The notes under the pieces: model-generated
Told to the model about the DNA's origin: nothing
Database searches by the model: none
The model's input: the letters and a program-made list of their open reading frames with translations, nothing else
Assembly (NCBI GenBank): GCA_029260635.1
Contig: JAJDCW010000070.1
Coordinates: 1-43,462, forward strand
Source of the DNA: Phycisphaeraceae bacterium
Lineage (GTDB): Bacteria > Planctomycetota > Phycisphaerae > Phycisphaerales > Phycisphaeraceae
Length of the DNA: 43,462 bases
Direction: 5' to 3'
Program-made: the position numbers and the translations under genes
Shown here: piece after piece, positions 16,294-25,311 of the stretch
Position numbering within the stretch: the first letter of the stretch is position 1
Layout: every line of letters begins with the position of its first letter

Positions 16294-19200
16294 ATGAGCC
16301 CCACCATGACGCCCATGAGCCCAAAGCCAACCCACACCGATCAACCTGCAACCGACGCGCCTTTCGCACGGCGACACGTCGGCCCCTCGCCGCAAGACCT
16401 CCCCGACATGCTTGCGCTGGTCGGCTGTGCTTCGCTGGATGAACTGATCGACCAGACCGTCCCGGTCGACATCCGGCTCAAGCAGCCTTTGACTCTCGAC
16501 AACCCGCAGAGCGAACACGAAACGCTTCAACGGCTTCAGACAATCGCCGACAAGAACAGCGTCGCTCGTTCCATGATCGGCATGGGTTATCACGGCACGA
16601 TCACCCCCGCGCCGATCCTCCGGAACATCCTCGAGAATCCGCTGTGGTATACCGCCTACACCCCGTACCAGGCGGAGATCAGTCAGGGCCGGCTCGAAGC
16701 GATCCTAAATTTCCAGACCATGGTCGCCGACCTCACGGGTTTGCCGTTGGCCAACGGGTCGCTGCTGGATGAAGCCACCGCCGCCGCGGAAGCGATGGCG
16801 ATGTGTTATTCGATCGCGCGGCAGAAGAGGAAGGTCTTCCTGGTCGCCAAGGATTGTCACCCGCAGACGATCGCGGTGGTGAAGACGCGGGCGAAAACGA
16901 TGGGGATTGATGTTCAGTTGTTTACACCGTCCCACGGGCGGCAGCCCGCGGACTTGGGGGATGCTTGTGGCGTGTTGGTGCAATACCCAACGACCGACGG
17001 GCGTATCGAAGACTACGCGGCGCTCGCCGACCAGACACACGAAGCGGGCGGGCTGCTCGTTGCGGCCTGTGACATCCTCGCGCTGGTGCTGCTCAAGCCG
17101 CCGGGCGAGTGGGGGGCCGACATCGCCGTCGGCAGCACCCAACGCTTCGGCGTCCCCATGGGCTTCGGCGGGCCGCACGCCGCCTACATGTCCACCCACG
17201 AGAAACACGCACGCAAGATGCCCGGCCGGATCGTCGGTGTCTCCAAAGACGCCCACGGCAACCCCGCCTACCGCCTCGCCATCCAGACCCGCGAACAACA
17301 CATCAAACGCGACCGCGCCACCAGCAACATCTGCACCGCTCAGGTCCTCCTCGCCGTCGTCGCGGGGATGTACGCCGTGTATCACGGGCCGGCGGGGCTT
17401 AAGCGCATCGCTCTACGTGTACACAACCGGGCCGACGAGGTGGCGCGTGCCCTGAAGCTAAAGGGAGTGAACGTCTGCGACGCACCATTCTTCGACACCA
17501 TCCGTATCGATGTGAGTAACTCTGACACGGTGATCGCCCAGGCATCGAAAGTAGGTATCAATCTCAGAAAACTCGATGATAAAACGGTCTGTGTCAGCGT
17601 GGATGAAACCTCAAACGATGACGACCTGACTAATCTTTTTTCATCCTTCGATGGCACAATCACGTCAGAACCCGGTGCCTACACACCGATCCCGGAACAG
17701 TACGCCCGGACCGACTCGATCCTCACCCACCCCGTCTTCAACCAGTACCACAGCGAGCACGAGTTCCTGAGGTACACCACGCACTTGGCAAGCAAAGACA
17801 TCACGCTCGCTAACAGCATGATCCCGCTGGGATCGTGCACGATGAAACTCAACGCCGCGAGTGAGATGCTGCCGATCTCCTGGCCGGAGTTTGCGCAGAT
17901 GCACCCCTACGCACCCGCCGACCAGACGAAGGGCTATCAGCAACTGTTCGCCGAGTTGGAGGCCTGGCTCGCCGAGATCACCGGGTTCGCCGCCGTGTCA
18001 TTGCAACCCAACGCCGGATCGCAGGGTGAGTACGCCGGACTGCTAGCGATCAAGCGTTACCACGAGTCGCGCAACGACTCGCAACGCGACGCCTGCCTGA
18101 TCCCCGTCAGCGCGCACGGCACAAACCCCGCCTCCGCAGTCATCGCCGGGATGCGAGTCGTACCGGTCGCCTGCAAAGACAACGGCGACATCGACACCGA
18201 CGACCTATCCACCAAAGCGGCGCAACACAAAGACACCCTCGCCGCGCTGATGGTCACCTACCCCTCGACCCACGGCGTCTTCGAGACCACCATCCGGCAG
18301 GTCTGCCAGATCGTCCACGTCCACGGCGGGATGGTCTACATGGACGGCGCGAACATGAACGCGCAGGTCGGGCTCTGCCGGCCCGTGGATATCGGCGCGG
18401 ACGTCTGCCACTTGAATCTGCACAAAACATTCTGCATCCCCCACGGCGGCGGCGGCCCGGGCATGGGGCCTATTGCGTGCAATGAAACACTCGCGCCGTT
18501 CCTGCCCGGCGACCCGGTTGGGATGGGCGATGGCAGATGGCAGATGGGGGATGGGGGGGGATGCACGAACGCACGGTTGAGGGAGAAGTCGGCCAATGCC
18601 GGCGGCACGTCTGATCCATCCGCCATCGCCCATCCCACATCCGCCATGACTTATCCCGTCAGCGCCGCGCCCTACGGCAGCCCGTCGATCCTGCCGATCT
18701 CGTGGATGTACATCGCCATGATGGGTGCCGACGGTTTGAAGCACGCCACCGAGGCCGCGATCCTCAACGCCAACTACATGGCCGCCCGGTTATCCGGCCA
18801 TTACAACATCCTCTACACCGGCGACAACAACCGTGTCGCCCACGAGTTCATCATCGACTGCCGGCCCTTCGAGAAATCCGCTGGTGTACGTGTCGAAGAC
18901 ATCGCCAAGCGCCTCATAGACTTCGGGTTCCACAGCCCGACGATGAGTTGGCCGGTCGCAGGCACTTTGATGATCGAGCCGACCGAGAGCGAATCCAAGG
19001 CCGAACTGGATCGGTTGTGTGACGCGTTGATTACGATCCGCAGGGAGATCGCACGCATCGAGTCGGGCGATCTGGATAAAGATGACAACCCCCTGAAGCA
19101 CGCGCCGCACACGGCCGCCGCGGTCAGCGACGACCACTGGCCACACACCTACCCGCGCAGCCTCGCGGCCTACCCCGACCCGCGCCTGCGTGACAACAAG

Positions 19201-19296
19201 TACTGGCCCCCGGTCGGCCGCGTCGACAACCCCTACGGCGACCGCAACCTCCAGTGCACCTGCCCGACGGTCGACGAGCTGACCGCCGGCGCATAA
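16294..19296 (+). CDS. gcvP: Glycine dehydrogenase (decarboxylating), P-protein, with insertion
   Basis: This is the P-protein of the glycine cleavage system, of the long single-chain type. It decarboxylates glycine with pyridoxal phosphate and passes aminomethyl to lipoyl GcvH. It begins FARRHVGPS, with the first half like the GcvPA subunit and the second half starting near residue 480 ([25 protein letters not shown]). The PLP lysine is in [21 protein letters not shown] near residue 709. It is about 1000 residues against the usual ~950-960. The excess is an in-frame insertion between LPGDPV and [17 protein letters not shown]. Several ATGs crowd the start; 16294 was chosen. gcvT and gcvH are not adjacent. 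Confidence 0.95.
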   Translation: MSPTMTPMSPKPTHTDQPATDAPFARRHVGPSPQDLPDMLALVGCASLDELIDQTVPVDIRLKQPLTLDNPQSEHETLQRLQTIADKNSVARSMIGMGYHGTITPAPILRNILENPLWYTAYTPYQAEISQGRLEAILNFQTMVADLTGLPLANGSLLDEATAAAEAMAMCYSIARQKRKVFLVAKDCHPQTIAVVKTRAKTMGIDVQLFTPSHGRQPADLGDACGVLVQYPTTDGRIEDYAALADQTHEAGGLLVAACDILALVLLKPPGEWGADIAVGSTQRFGVPMGFGGPHAAYMSTHEKHARKMPGRIVGVSKDAHGNPAYRLAIQTREQHIKRDRATSNICTAQVLLAVVAGMYAVYHGPAGLKRIALRVHNRADEVARALKLKGVNVCDAPFFDTIRIDVSNSDTVIAQASKVGINLRKLDDKTVCVSVDETSNDDDLTNLFSSFDGTITSEPGAYTPIPEQYARTDSILTHPVFNQYHSEHEFLRYTTHLASKDITLANSMIPLGSCTMKLNAASEMLPISWPEFAQMHPYAPADQTKGYQQLFAELEAWLAEITGFAAVSLQPNAGSQGEYAGLLAIKRYHESRNDSQRDACLIPVSAHGTNPASAVIAGMRVVPVACKDNGDIDTDDLSTKAAQHKDTLAALMVTYPSTHGVFETTIRQVCQIVHVHGGMVYMDGANMNAQVGLCRPVDIGADVCHLNLHKTFCIPHGGGGPGMGPIACNETLAPFLPGDPVGMGDGRWQMGDGGGCTNARLREKSANAGGTSDPSAIAHPTSAMTYPVSAAPYGSPSILPISWMYIAMMGADGLKHATEAAILNANYMAARLSGHYNILYTGDNNRVAHEFIIDCRPFEKSAGVRVEDIAKRLIDFGFHSPTMSWPVAGTLMIEPTESESKAELDRLCDALITIRREIARIESGDLDKDDNPLKHAPHTAAAVSDDHWPHTYPRSLAAYPDPRLRDNKYWPPVGRVDNPYGDRNLQCTCPTVDELTAGA
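18520..18650. repeat. Palindromic repeat inserted in-frame in gcvP
   Basis: GGGATGGGCGATGGC (18520-18534) and its exact reverse complement GCCATCGCCCATCCC (18622-18636) bracket about 87 bases. Further GATGG/CCATC tracts lie inside and just outside. The element adds roughly 40 residues with no counterpart in the family and keeps the reading frame. Confidence 0.75.
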
Positions 19297-19371
19297 GCCC
19301 AACCATCACAACGCCGGCTCACCCCTCACACGATGATCCGCCCGTTTAGAGCGTCTTGCGTGATTCTCTTC

Positions 19372-19402
19372 CGTTATTCCCGCGCAGGCGGGAATCCACA
19401 TG
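19372..19402. repeat. Palindromic repeat (CCCGC...GCGGG), copy 1
   Basis: ATTCCCGC-GCAG-GCGGGAAT is an 8-bp perfect hairpin followed by CCACATG. It resembles widespread REP-like 'attcccgcg...gcgggaatcca' repeats and is related, in inverted orientation, to the next copy. Confidence 0.65.
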
Positions 19403-19418
19403 ATTTAACTGACCTAAA

Positions 19419-19447
19419 CATGGACCCCCGCATGCGCGGGGGTGACG
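19419..19447. repeat. Palindromic repeat (CCCGC...GCGGG), copy 2 inverted
   Basis: ACCCCCGC-ATGC-GCGGGGGT is an 8-bp perfect hairpin preceded by CATGG and followed by GACG. Read on the minus strand it has the same flanks as copy 1 (CGT.A...TCCA.), so the two form an inverted pair about 20 bases apart. Confidence 0.65.
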
Positions 19448-19555
19448 GGGATAATAACCACGCAATCTGCTCTAATACTCAATATTAAATATGGTCTATG
19501 AACCTGTCGGTTCAATACTGCCGTAAGGCTCGGAGGTAAAGTGCCTGTGCTTCGG

Positions 19556-19590
19556 TAAAAAAAAACACCCCGACTGATCGGGGCGTTTTC
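19556..19590 (-). terminator. Rho-independent terminator of the PhnD-type gene
   Basis: On the minus strand CGCCCCGA-TCAG-TCGGGGTG is followed by a run of nine T residues, about 35 bases after the stop codon of the binding-protein gene. On the plus strand a shorter T-run follows, so it could also stop gcvP transcripts. Confidence 0.9.
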
Positions 19591-19621
19591 TGACTGTGTT
19601 TTTTGGAACGTTACCTGAGGC

Positions 19622-20695
19622 TTAACCCGCGCCGGCCGGGGCCTTCGTGGCGGGCCCGACGTTCGAGTCGATCCGGCGGACCAGCGCCCAGTCGTCTTTG
19701 TAAGACACCGGCGCGAACCCGTCGATACCCTCAGCCACCAGGGCCTCGGCGTCTGCGCTGTCATCAACCTTAAAGCTGAGCAGCCCCTCGCGGATCTTTT
19801 CTGCCAATTCGGGCTTGAGGTTGTAGATATAACCGATCGCGGCAGAGGGGAAGCGCTCCGACTCATAGATGCTGGCCACGCTGCCTTCTTCGATATCGCC
19901 CCGGGCTACCGCGCGGGCGAGCATGTCGCTGGCGGTCGCCGCCGCCTGGTATTTCCCGGCCGCGACCCCCGCGATCGACTCCTCGTGACCGCGTGAGAAC
20001 ACGAAGTGGTAGTCCTGGTCGTACATCAGGTTGAAGTCGCCAAGCAACACCATCGGGGCCTTGCAGCCCGAGTTCGACCCGGGGTCGGTGAACGCGATGT
20101 TGCCACCCTTAAGGTCCTTCGGGGATTTGATGTCGCTGCCCTTAGGGACAATGATGTTCATCGTGTAGCCGTGCCTACCCTCGGCGTCCGCCGGGGAAGC
20201 CACCGGCACGAACCCGTAGAGGTTCACCGCCTCGGGCACGTTCCCCGTGTTCACCGCCGTGACGTGCAGCCGGCCCTCACGCATCGCCAGAAGCTGGTCA
20301 CGCGCCGACTCGTAGCGCACGTACTGAACGGGCTTACCGGTCGCTGCCGACAAATGATCGGCCAACGGCTTCCACGTCTTCTCATATGACTCCGAGTTCG
20401 GGGCCGCGACGTAGGAGAACAGGATCGCCTCTGGATCGACCCAGCGATCCGCTTCCTGTGGCGGGTCGGCCACGCTGTCGCCGTCCGCGTCGTTGTAGAT
20501 ATCCGCCAGCAGCATCGACTTAGGCTTATCCAGCCCGAAGATCTTGGTCGTCCGTGTCGGATCGTTCTTGGGGACCTGATCCAGACCGTACTGATACGCG
20601 ACGATCGCGATCAGGATCACAATCAGGATAGTTACCATCAGACGTGCCATTGAAAACTTCAGCCCTTTTGCGTCGCCCTGTTCCGTACCACTCAT
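19622..20695 (-). CDS. phnD: PhnD-type phosphate/phosphonate-binding protein, membrane-anchored
   Basis: This 357-residue protein has a short cytosolic start, one hydrophobic helix (residues ~15-35) without a clear cleavage site, and a PhnD-like periplasmic binding domain from about residue 95. Visible parts are YEKTWKPLADHLSAATGKPV, AMREGRLHVTAVNTGNVPEA, TDPGSNSGCKAPMVLL and RGHEESIAGVAAGKYQAA, typical of PhnD/PtxB receptors. Between anchor and domain is an acidic YNDADGDSVADPP stretch resembling calcium-binding loops seen in planctomycete secreted proteins. No PhnC or PhnE transporter genes are adjacent, so the partner importer is elsewhere or the protein acts as a sensor. A strong terminator follows. 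Confidence 0.82.
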   Translation of the reverse strand: MSGTEQGDAKGLKFSMARLMVTILIVILIAIVAYQYGLDQVPKNDPTRTTKIFGLDKPKSMLLADIYNDADGDSVADPPQEADRWVDPEAILFSYVAAPNSESYEKTWKPLADHLSAATGKPVQYVRYESARDQLLAMREGRLHVTAVNTGNVPEAVNLYGFVPVASPADAEGRHGYTMNIIVPKGSDIKSPKDLKGGNIAFTDPGSNSGCKAPMVLLGDFNLMYDQDYHFVFSRGHEESIAGVAAGKYQAAATASDMLARAVARGDIEEGSVASIYESERFPSAAIGYIYNLKPELAEKIREGLLSFKVDDSADAEALVAEGIDGFAPVSYKDDWALVRRIDSNVGPATKAPAGAG

Positions 20696-20892
20696 AAGTT
20701 ACCCACCAATCTAGAAGTGCCCACGATCGATCATACCCCGACCAAGAAGCGGCGGGGCGTTACCCCTAACAGTGTCCGCCTTTCATGCGTCGGGTCAACC
20801 CCAAGGGGTCGCTCAAGCCCGATACGCCGAGCAGAATACCGTTGTAATCTATTTATTTATATGTGCTTACAAATATACGGCCGGGTGAATAA

Positions 20893-22203
20893 TCACGTCT
20901 TAATCAGCCCCATCGGCTTGTCGTTGGCGTCGTATTCGGGGAAGAACTGGTGGTCGTCCGCCTGGAAGCCGTAGAGCCCGGCGAGCACCTCGGCGAAGAC
21001 GTCGCGGAAGTCGGTGTACACCGGCATGTCGCGCCCCTCGTACAACGACCGGCTGGAGAGGCCGGTCCACTTCCCGTAGAACCGCCCGCCGTTGACCGGC
21101 CCGCCGACCGCGAGCATGTACCCGCCGTGCCCGTGGTCCGACCCGCTGTTGCCGTTCTCGCGCGCGGTCCGTCCGAACTCACTCATGGTCAGCACGACCG
21201 TCCGGTCGATCTTCGATCCCAGGTCATCTACAAACGCCTCGATCGTGTTCGAGACGTTCCCCATCATCTGCTGGAAGACGCCGTAGCTGCCGCCCTGCAT
21301 CGCGTGGTGGTCCCAGCCGTTGTAGTCGATCGCCGCGACCTCGAGCCCCGCGTCGGCCTTGATGAGCTTAGCGATGTCACGGAACTGCCCGCCCAGTGTC
21401 GTCTTGGGATAATCAACCGCCGACTTATTCTTGCCGTCGTTAAGCACTTCGTTCAGGCGGTTCAGCCTCGCGATCCCCTGCGCGCCCGCCTCGATGATGC
21501 GCCCGCGCCCGGTGGTCGGCGATTCTTTGTCCGCGGGCTTGTCGGCGTCTGGTCCTTCCTGCGACTTCGCGGTCTGCTTGGCGTCGTCACAGCCGTACAA
21601 CCCCGCGAACACCGAAGCCGCCGACTGTGCATCCTTATCCGGCACCGCCAACGCCGGGTACTGCCCGCGCAGTGACCTGGGCAGCACCGGCTGAAACGAC
21701 ACCGCCCGCAGGTCCGAGTCGTCCCCGGTCTTGGTCATGTAGAGGTACCGGTTCAGCCAGCCCTCGGTCACCGACTTCACCCCCGGTGCCGCACGCTCCA
21801 TGAAGTCCTGGGCGTCGAAGTGGCTGCGCGTCGGGTGGGTCGACCCCGCGTTCACGATCGGCGCCATCAGACCCTTCTTATAAAGCCGGGCCAACCCCGC
21901 CATCGACGGGTGGAAACCAAAGTAATCGTTCAACGCGATCACACCGGCCCGGGGGTTCTCCCCACTGGGCGCGGGCACCGCGATCGTCGGCCGAAGGTTG
22001 TAGTACGTCCGGTCCCCGTATGGGATTAACGCGCTCAGCGGGTCAGACCCGCCACGCAGATACAGCACCACCACCGTCGGCTTGCTGGGCGTAGCGCCAC
22101 CCGCCGCGCCGAACACCGTCTTGGGTCCAAGTGCGCCGACCCCGGCCGCGCCCAACGCGATCGTGCCGGTCTGCTTGATAAACTCTCGCCGGGTCGTCGC
22201 CAT
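20893..22203 (-). CDS. DUF1501 family secreted protein
   Basis: This 436-residue protein of the DUF1501 family has a twin-arginine signal (TTRREFIKQTG, then a hydrophobic Ala/Gly stretch). Family landmarks are VVVLYLRGGSDPLS near residue 43, SHFDAQDFMERA near 125 and the C-terminal SEFGRTARENGNSGSDHGHGG. The fold resembles the alkaline phosphatase/sulfatase superfamily, but the activity is not established. The ATG at 22203 has AAAGGCGG upstream and places the Arg pair at the correct distance. It lies directly downstream of the DUF1800 gene, the conserved planctomycete pairing; both are probably exported together. Confidence 0.92.
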   Translation of the reverse strand: MATTRREFIKQTGTIALGAAGVGALGPKTVFGAAGGATPSKPTVVVLYLRGGSDPLSALIPYGDRTYYNLRPTIAVPAPSGENPRAGVIALNDYFGFHPSMAGLARLYKKGLMAPIVNAGSTHPTRSHFDAQDFMERAAPGVKSVTEGWLNRYLYMTKTGDDSDLRAVSFQPVLPRSLRGQYPALAVPDKDAQSAASVFAGLYGCDDAKQTAKSQEGPDADKPADKESPTTGRGRIIEAGAQGIARLNRLNEVLNDGKNKSAVDYPKTTLGGQFRDIAKLIKADAGLEVAAIDYNGWDHHAMQGGSYGVFQQMMGNVSNTIEAFVDDLGSKIDRTVVLTMSEFGRTARENGNSGSDHGHGGYMLAVGGPVNGGRFYGKWTGLSSRSLYEGRDMPVYTDFRDVFAEVLAGLYGFQADDHQFFPEYDANDKPMGLIKT

Positions 22204-22263
22204 CCCAAGCCGCCTTTCTATGAATCTCTGCAAACCCTACCAACCGCAAAGCGTGAAAAGAAG

Positions 22264-22364
22264 TTGGCCGCGAATGAACGCCAAATGTACGCGAATAAAA
22301 TGAAATCGCCGCCATCCAAAATCGTCTTTATCATTTGCGTTGATTCGCGTTCATTCGCGGCTAA
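22264..22364. repeat. Inverted repeat (GCCGCGAATGAACGC type)
   Basis: TTGGCCGCGAATGAACGCC (from 22264) and GCGTTCATTCGCGGCTAA (to 22364) are near-perfect reverse complements with about 60 bases between. The sequence resembles dispersed 'ttagccgcgaatgaacgcgaat' repeats found in many bacterial genomes. Confidence 0.65.
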
Positions 22365-22379
22365 TCACCCGTCTTGATT

Positions 22380-22412
22380 TTCTTCGCGCCCTCAGCGCCT
22401 TCGCGGTTCGTC
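22380..22412. repeat. Short dispersed-type repeat (CGCGCCCTCAGCGCCTTCGCGG)
   Basis: TTCTTCGCGCCCTCAGCGCCTTCGCGGTTC lies between the inverted repeat and the DUF1800 stop. It resembles a second common intergenic repeat type ('aaccgcgaaggcgctgag'). Assignment is from family memory; only one copy lies in this window. Confidence 0.4.
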
Positions 22413-22420
22413 TTCTTGCC

Positions 22421-24046
22421 TCACTGCTCCTGAAACATCGGCGAGCCCAGCACCATCCCCGCCGCCTGTTTGGGTTCGGGCTTCTTGCCCAGCGCACTTT
22501 CGATCGTGTCCCAGCCCTCGGTCTGCGTCCCCTCCGCCAGCAGCGCCTCCGCGAGGGCCTGTTTCAGCTTGGCCGGGTCATCCTTAGGCATGTCTTTCCA
22601 GAATGTGCCGGGCACCTTCACGCCCCCGACCTTCCCCTGCGCCAGCCGCAACGCGAAGTCCCAGCGGTACACCAGCACGCCCGGGTCCAGCCAGGCCTCC
22701 GCCGTGTCGCTGTAACCCGTCGGGTCGACACACCCATACACCGGCTGGCCCATCCGACGCAACGCCTCACGTGTCCCGTTAAAACTCGTCATGTGCGCGT
22801 TGGTCGCCCGCAGCGACGCGACCACAAACTCGAACGGCGTGCGGAATTTCGCCCGGTAATTCGCCGAATCCATAAACGCATCGCTAAACAGGATCGCCTC
22901 GTACACGGCGGCGAGGTCCCCGTCCGTGTCCTCAAACACCTGCGCCACCTCGTCGATCAACTCGGTCGGCGGGTCGTCACACACCAGGTACCGGCACAGC
23001 TTGGTCGAGATAAACCGGGCCGTCTGTTTGTGCTCCGCCAGCGCCTTGATAAACCGCACGCCACCGGCCTCGCCCTCATTCCCCCGGAAACTCATCCCCA
23101 ACACGCGCTTGGGCTCATCGTCGTGCACACTCTCGCGGAACCTGAAGCCGTAGCCGTCGCCCCCGCCCATCATCGAGTCCCCGGACCGCCCGGCGGTCCA
23201 CCCGGTCAAGAGACGCGCCAGCTCGGTCACGTCCCGCTGGGTGTACCCGCCCTTGCGGTTCTCGTTGGCTACGCCCAGTGTGTGAAGCTCCATCAGCTCA
23301 CGCGCGTAGTTCTCGTTCAGCCCGCGCTGTCTGCCCAGCGCCATCACGGACCTTGGCTGATACTTCTTGTTCTCAAACCGCACCAGCATCCGCTGCTCGC
23401 GGTCGCTCAAGGGTTTCTGGCTGACATCGTTGTCGAGATAGATCAGCATCGCGGGGTGACGCGCCGACGCCATCAGCATATCGGCGAAGTCCCCGAACAT
23501 GTATTTTCGGATCACCGCCTGCTCGTAGTGCGCCGCGAGGTACTGGACCTGGTCCTTGCCCTGGTCGATGTTGAAGTGGTTCCGCCAGAACTCCGCCATC
23601 ACCTCCTCGAACCGGCGCTCGCTGTAAACAGCCCGGTAGATCACCGACCCGGTCAGTTCCTTGTTCAGGTCGTACCGCAGCTTGTTGCGGTTCTTGATCT
23701 CTTCCTGCGTCGGCGGTTCGTTCTCATATCGCGGGTAGTACTCGGCCCACACCTGCTCCATCGTCATCGCCAGCGAGGGGAAATGTTCGAGCACATACTT
23801 GTTCGTCTTGTCGTTATCGATCTCGCGCGATGCCATCTGCTGACGGACCCACGCCTCCCAGCCCATCTCGGCGACGCGATCCACCTCGCCTGGCCCTGGA
23901 CCGAAACCAAGCCGGTCCAGCACGTGCCGCGCCGCCTGGCGGTCCGTCATGGGTTCAGCGCTTAATCCACCCGGACACAACCACAGCAAAGCCAGAACCA
24001 TCAGCCCCAGGCCTAACCCCGTTGTATTCATGCCGCGTGTAATCAT
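22421..24046 (-). CDS. DUF1800 family secreted protein
   Basis: This is a 541-residue DUF1800 protein. A signal peptide covers the first ~30 residues, with cleavage likely after GGLSA. Landmarks are the N-terminal AARHVLDRLGFGPGPGEVDRV, the EVMAEFWRNHFNI segment near residue 156, and RGLNENYARELMELHTLGV near 240, followed by YTQRDVTELARLLTGWT, all typical of the family. Its biochemical role is unknown. It is invariably paired with DUF1501, as here; the two genes are 217 bases apart with repeats between. GGAGAG lies just 3 bases before the ATG at 24046, so the ATG at 24031 is an alternative. Confidence 0.92.
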   Translation of the reverse strand: MITRGMNTTGLGLGLMVLALLWLCPGGLSAEPMTDRQAARHVLDRLGFGPGPGEVDRVAEMGWEAWVRQQMASREIDNDKTNKYVLEHFPSLAMTMEQVWAEYYPRYENEPPTQEEIKNRNKLRYDLNKELTGSVIYRAVYSERRFEEVMAEFWRNHFNIDQGKDQVQYLAAHYEQAVIRKYMFGDFADMLMASARHPAMLIYLDNDVSQKPLSDREQRMLVRFENKKYQPRSVMALGRQRGLNENYARELMELHTLGVANENRKGGYTQRDVTELARLLTGWTAGRSGDSMMGGGDGYGFRFRESVHDDEPKRVLGMSFRGNEGEAGGVRFIKALAEHKQTARFISTKLCRYLVCDDPPTELIDEVAQVFEDTDGDLAAVYEAILFSDAFMDSANYRAKFRTPFEFVVASLRATNAHMTSFNGTREALRRMGQPVYGCVDPTGYSDTAEAWLDPGVLVYRWDFALRLAQGKVGGVKVPGTFWKDMPKDDPAKLKQALAEALLAEGTQTEGWDTIESALGKKPEPKQAAGMVLGSPMFQEQ

Positions 24047-24163
24047 CCGCTCTCCAGATAGATTGACCCCTATCGATGGTAAGGATCAAGCCCCCTCAAG
24101 TAAAGAGATATCCGCCCCCGGCTAGAGATACGGCAAATCGGCTCGAGGCGTAACACGGACTCG

Positions 24164-25201
24164 TTATCCCCCATACACCCCCGTCTCGGGATGAAACGCG
24201 TACCAGGCAAACCAGAACGTGTGCAGCACCTCCGCACCGGTCGGCACCTCAACCACCCGTACACCGCCGACCCCGCTCGCCTCCAGGACCACGCGCCCAC
24301 CACCCAGCGCATCATCGATCCGGCCACCCGGCGCAGCGGCGATCCGGTCGATCGGGTAGGCACGGGCCTCGCCTTCCACCCGCACCCCGACCACCGGGTA
24401 CTTATTCGCAAACCGCCCGTCGGTCGTCTCGACAGGAAACATGACCCGGTCGTTCTCAAAATAGGACGCATACGCCACCGTGTTGTATCGCTCCGGCCCG
24501 TAGTGCCCAGTCTCCAGCGACGCCACCGTCGAATCCGGGTGTGCTTCACGCCAGTCTGAAAACGTCGTGATCTCCCACCCGCTGAGGTGTGTCAGCGACT
24601 TCCCCGCGTTAGGCCCGCTGACCGCGATCAGTCCGGCCTGTGACCACAGCGCATTGTCGGTCCGGTCGTACAGCAGCACGTTCGAGTTATACAGCAACCC
24701 CGAGATGCCGAACTCATACGTCTGATCGCCCAACCGACGGTCCACCACACTCACCGAATCGCACAGCGGGCAGAAGATCACCGCGATCGGCACGCCGCCG
24801 AGTACATCGTTGTAGCACTCGTGCCAGTTGAGCACCTTAATCGGGTACGCCCGGCCCTCGCCGTTGACCGTCACGCCCACCACCCGGTCGTCGTCAAACA
24901 TAAATTCCGCATCGGACACCGGCGCCGTCTCCGGATCGGTCAACGATGGGATGCCGTCTTTCGGGGGTCCACCGCTTCGGATGCGCTCCCGCGCGACTTG
25001 CATATTCTCTAGATCAAACGCGGGTTCCGAGTCATACTCGGGATACACAAACCCGGGGTGTCCGTCCGTGTCACCCCCGCTCGTGATCCGTTCGATCTCA
25101 TCCCACTGCACGACCGCCACCACACCCAGCGCAACCACCCCCATCAACACCCCAGCCAGTACTTTTTTGGGTGTCCAATAGACCGTGTCGGGTTCAGACA
25201 T
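24164..25201 (-). CDS. DUF3179 domain protein, membrane-anchored
   Basis: This 345-residue protein has one N-terminal transmembrane helix (residues ~14-33) and a DUF3179 domain covering most of the rest. Family landmarks are RAYPIKVLNWHECYNDVLGG, the two cysteines in VIFCPLCDSVSVVDR, FGISGLLYNSNVLLYDR and SLWSQ-like NALWSQAG. The function of DUF3179 is not known; the CxxC resembles a metal or disulfide site. The ATG at 25201 was preferred because AGGAG lies 8 bases upstream. It is on the same strand as the sugar importer, 110 bases downstream of malG, but nothing in the sequence links it to glucan use. Confidence 0.88.
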   Translation of the reverse strand: MSEPDTVYWTPKKVLAGVLMGVVALGVVAVVQWDEIERITSGGDTDGHPGFVYPEYDSEPAFDLENMQVARERIRSGGPPKDGIPSLTDPETAPVSDAEFMFDDDRVVGVTVNGEGRAYPIKVLNWHECYNDVLGGVPIAVIFCPLCDSVSVVDRRLGDQTYEFGISGLLYNSNVLLYDRTDNALWSQAGLIAVSGPNAGKSLTHLSGWEITTFSDWREAHPDSTVASLETGHYGPERYNTVAYASYFENDRVMFPVETTDGRFANKYPVVGVRVEGEARAYPIDRIAAAPGGRIDDALGGGRVVLEASGVGGVRVVEVPTGAEVLHTFWFAWYAFHPETGVYGG

Positions 25202-25311
25202 GCTTGCACTCCTGGAGTAGAAGCTCAACCCCAGGCATGCTCAGATTATTCCCTCGGGCGAGGACGGTTCACCGCCCGCTCTTCACAATGAGTCCTTGGC
25301 ACCCCCGCCGC

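Noticed and set aside
22340-23965. 541-aa plus-strand ORF
   Set aside because: Exact shadow of the DUF1800 gene. His/Arg/Val-rich composition without any recognisable domain is typical of antisense frames in high-GC genes.
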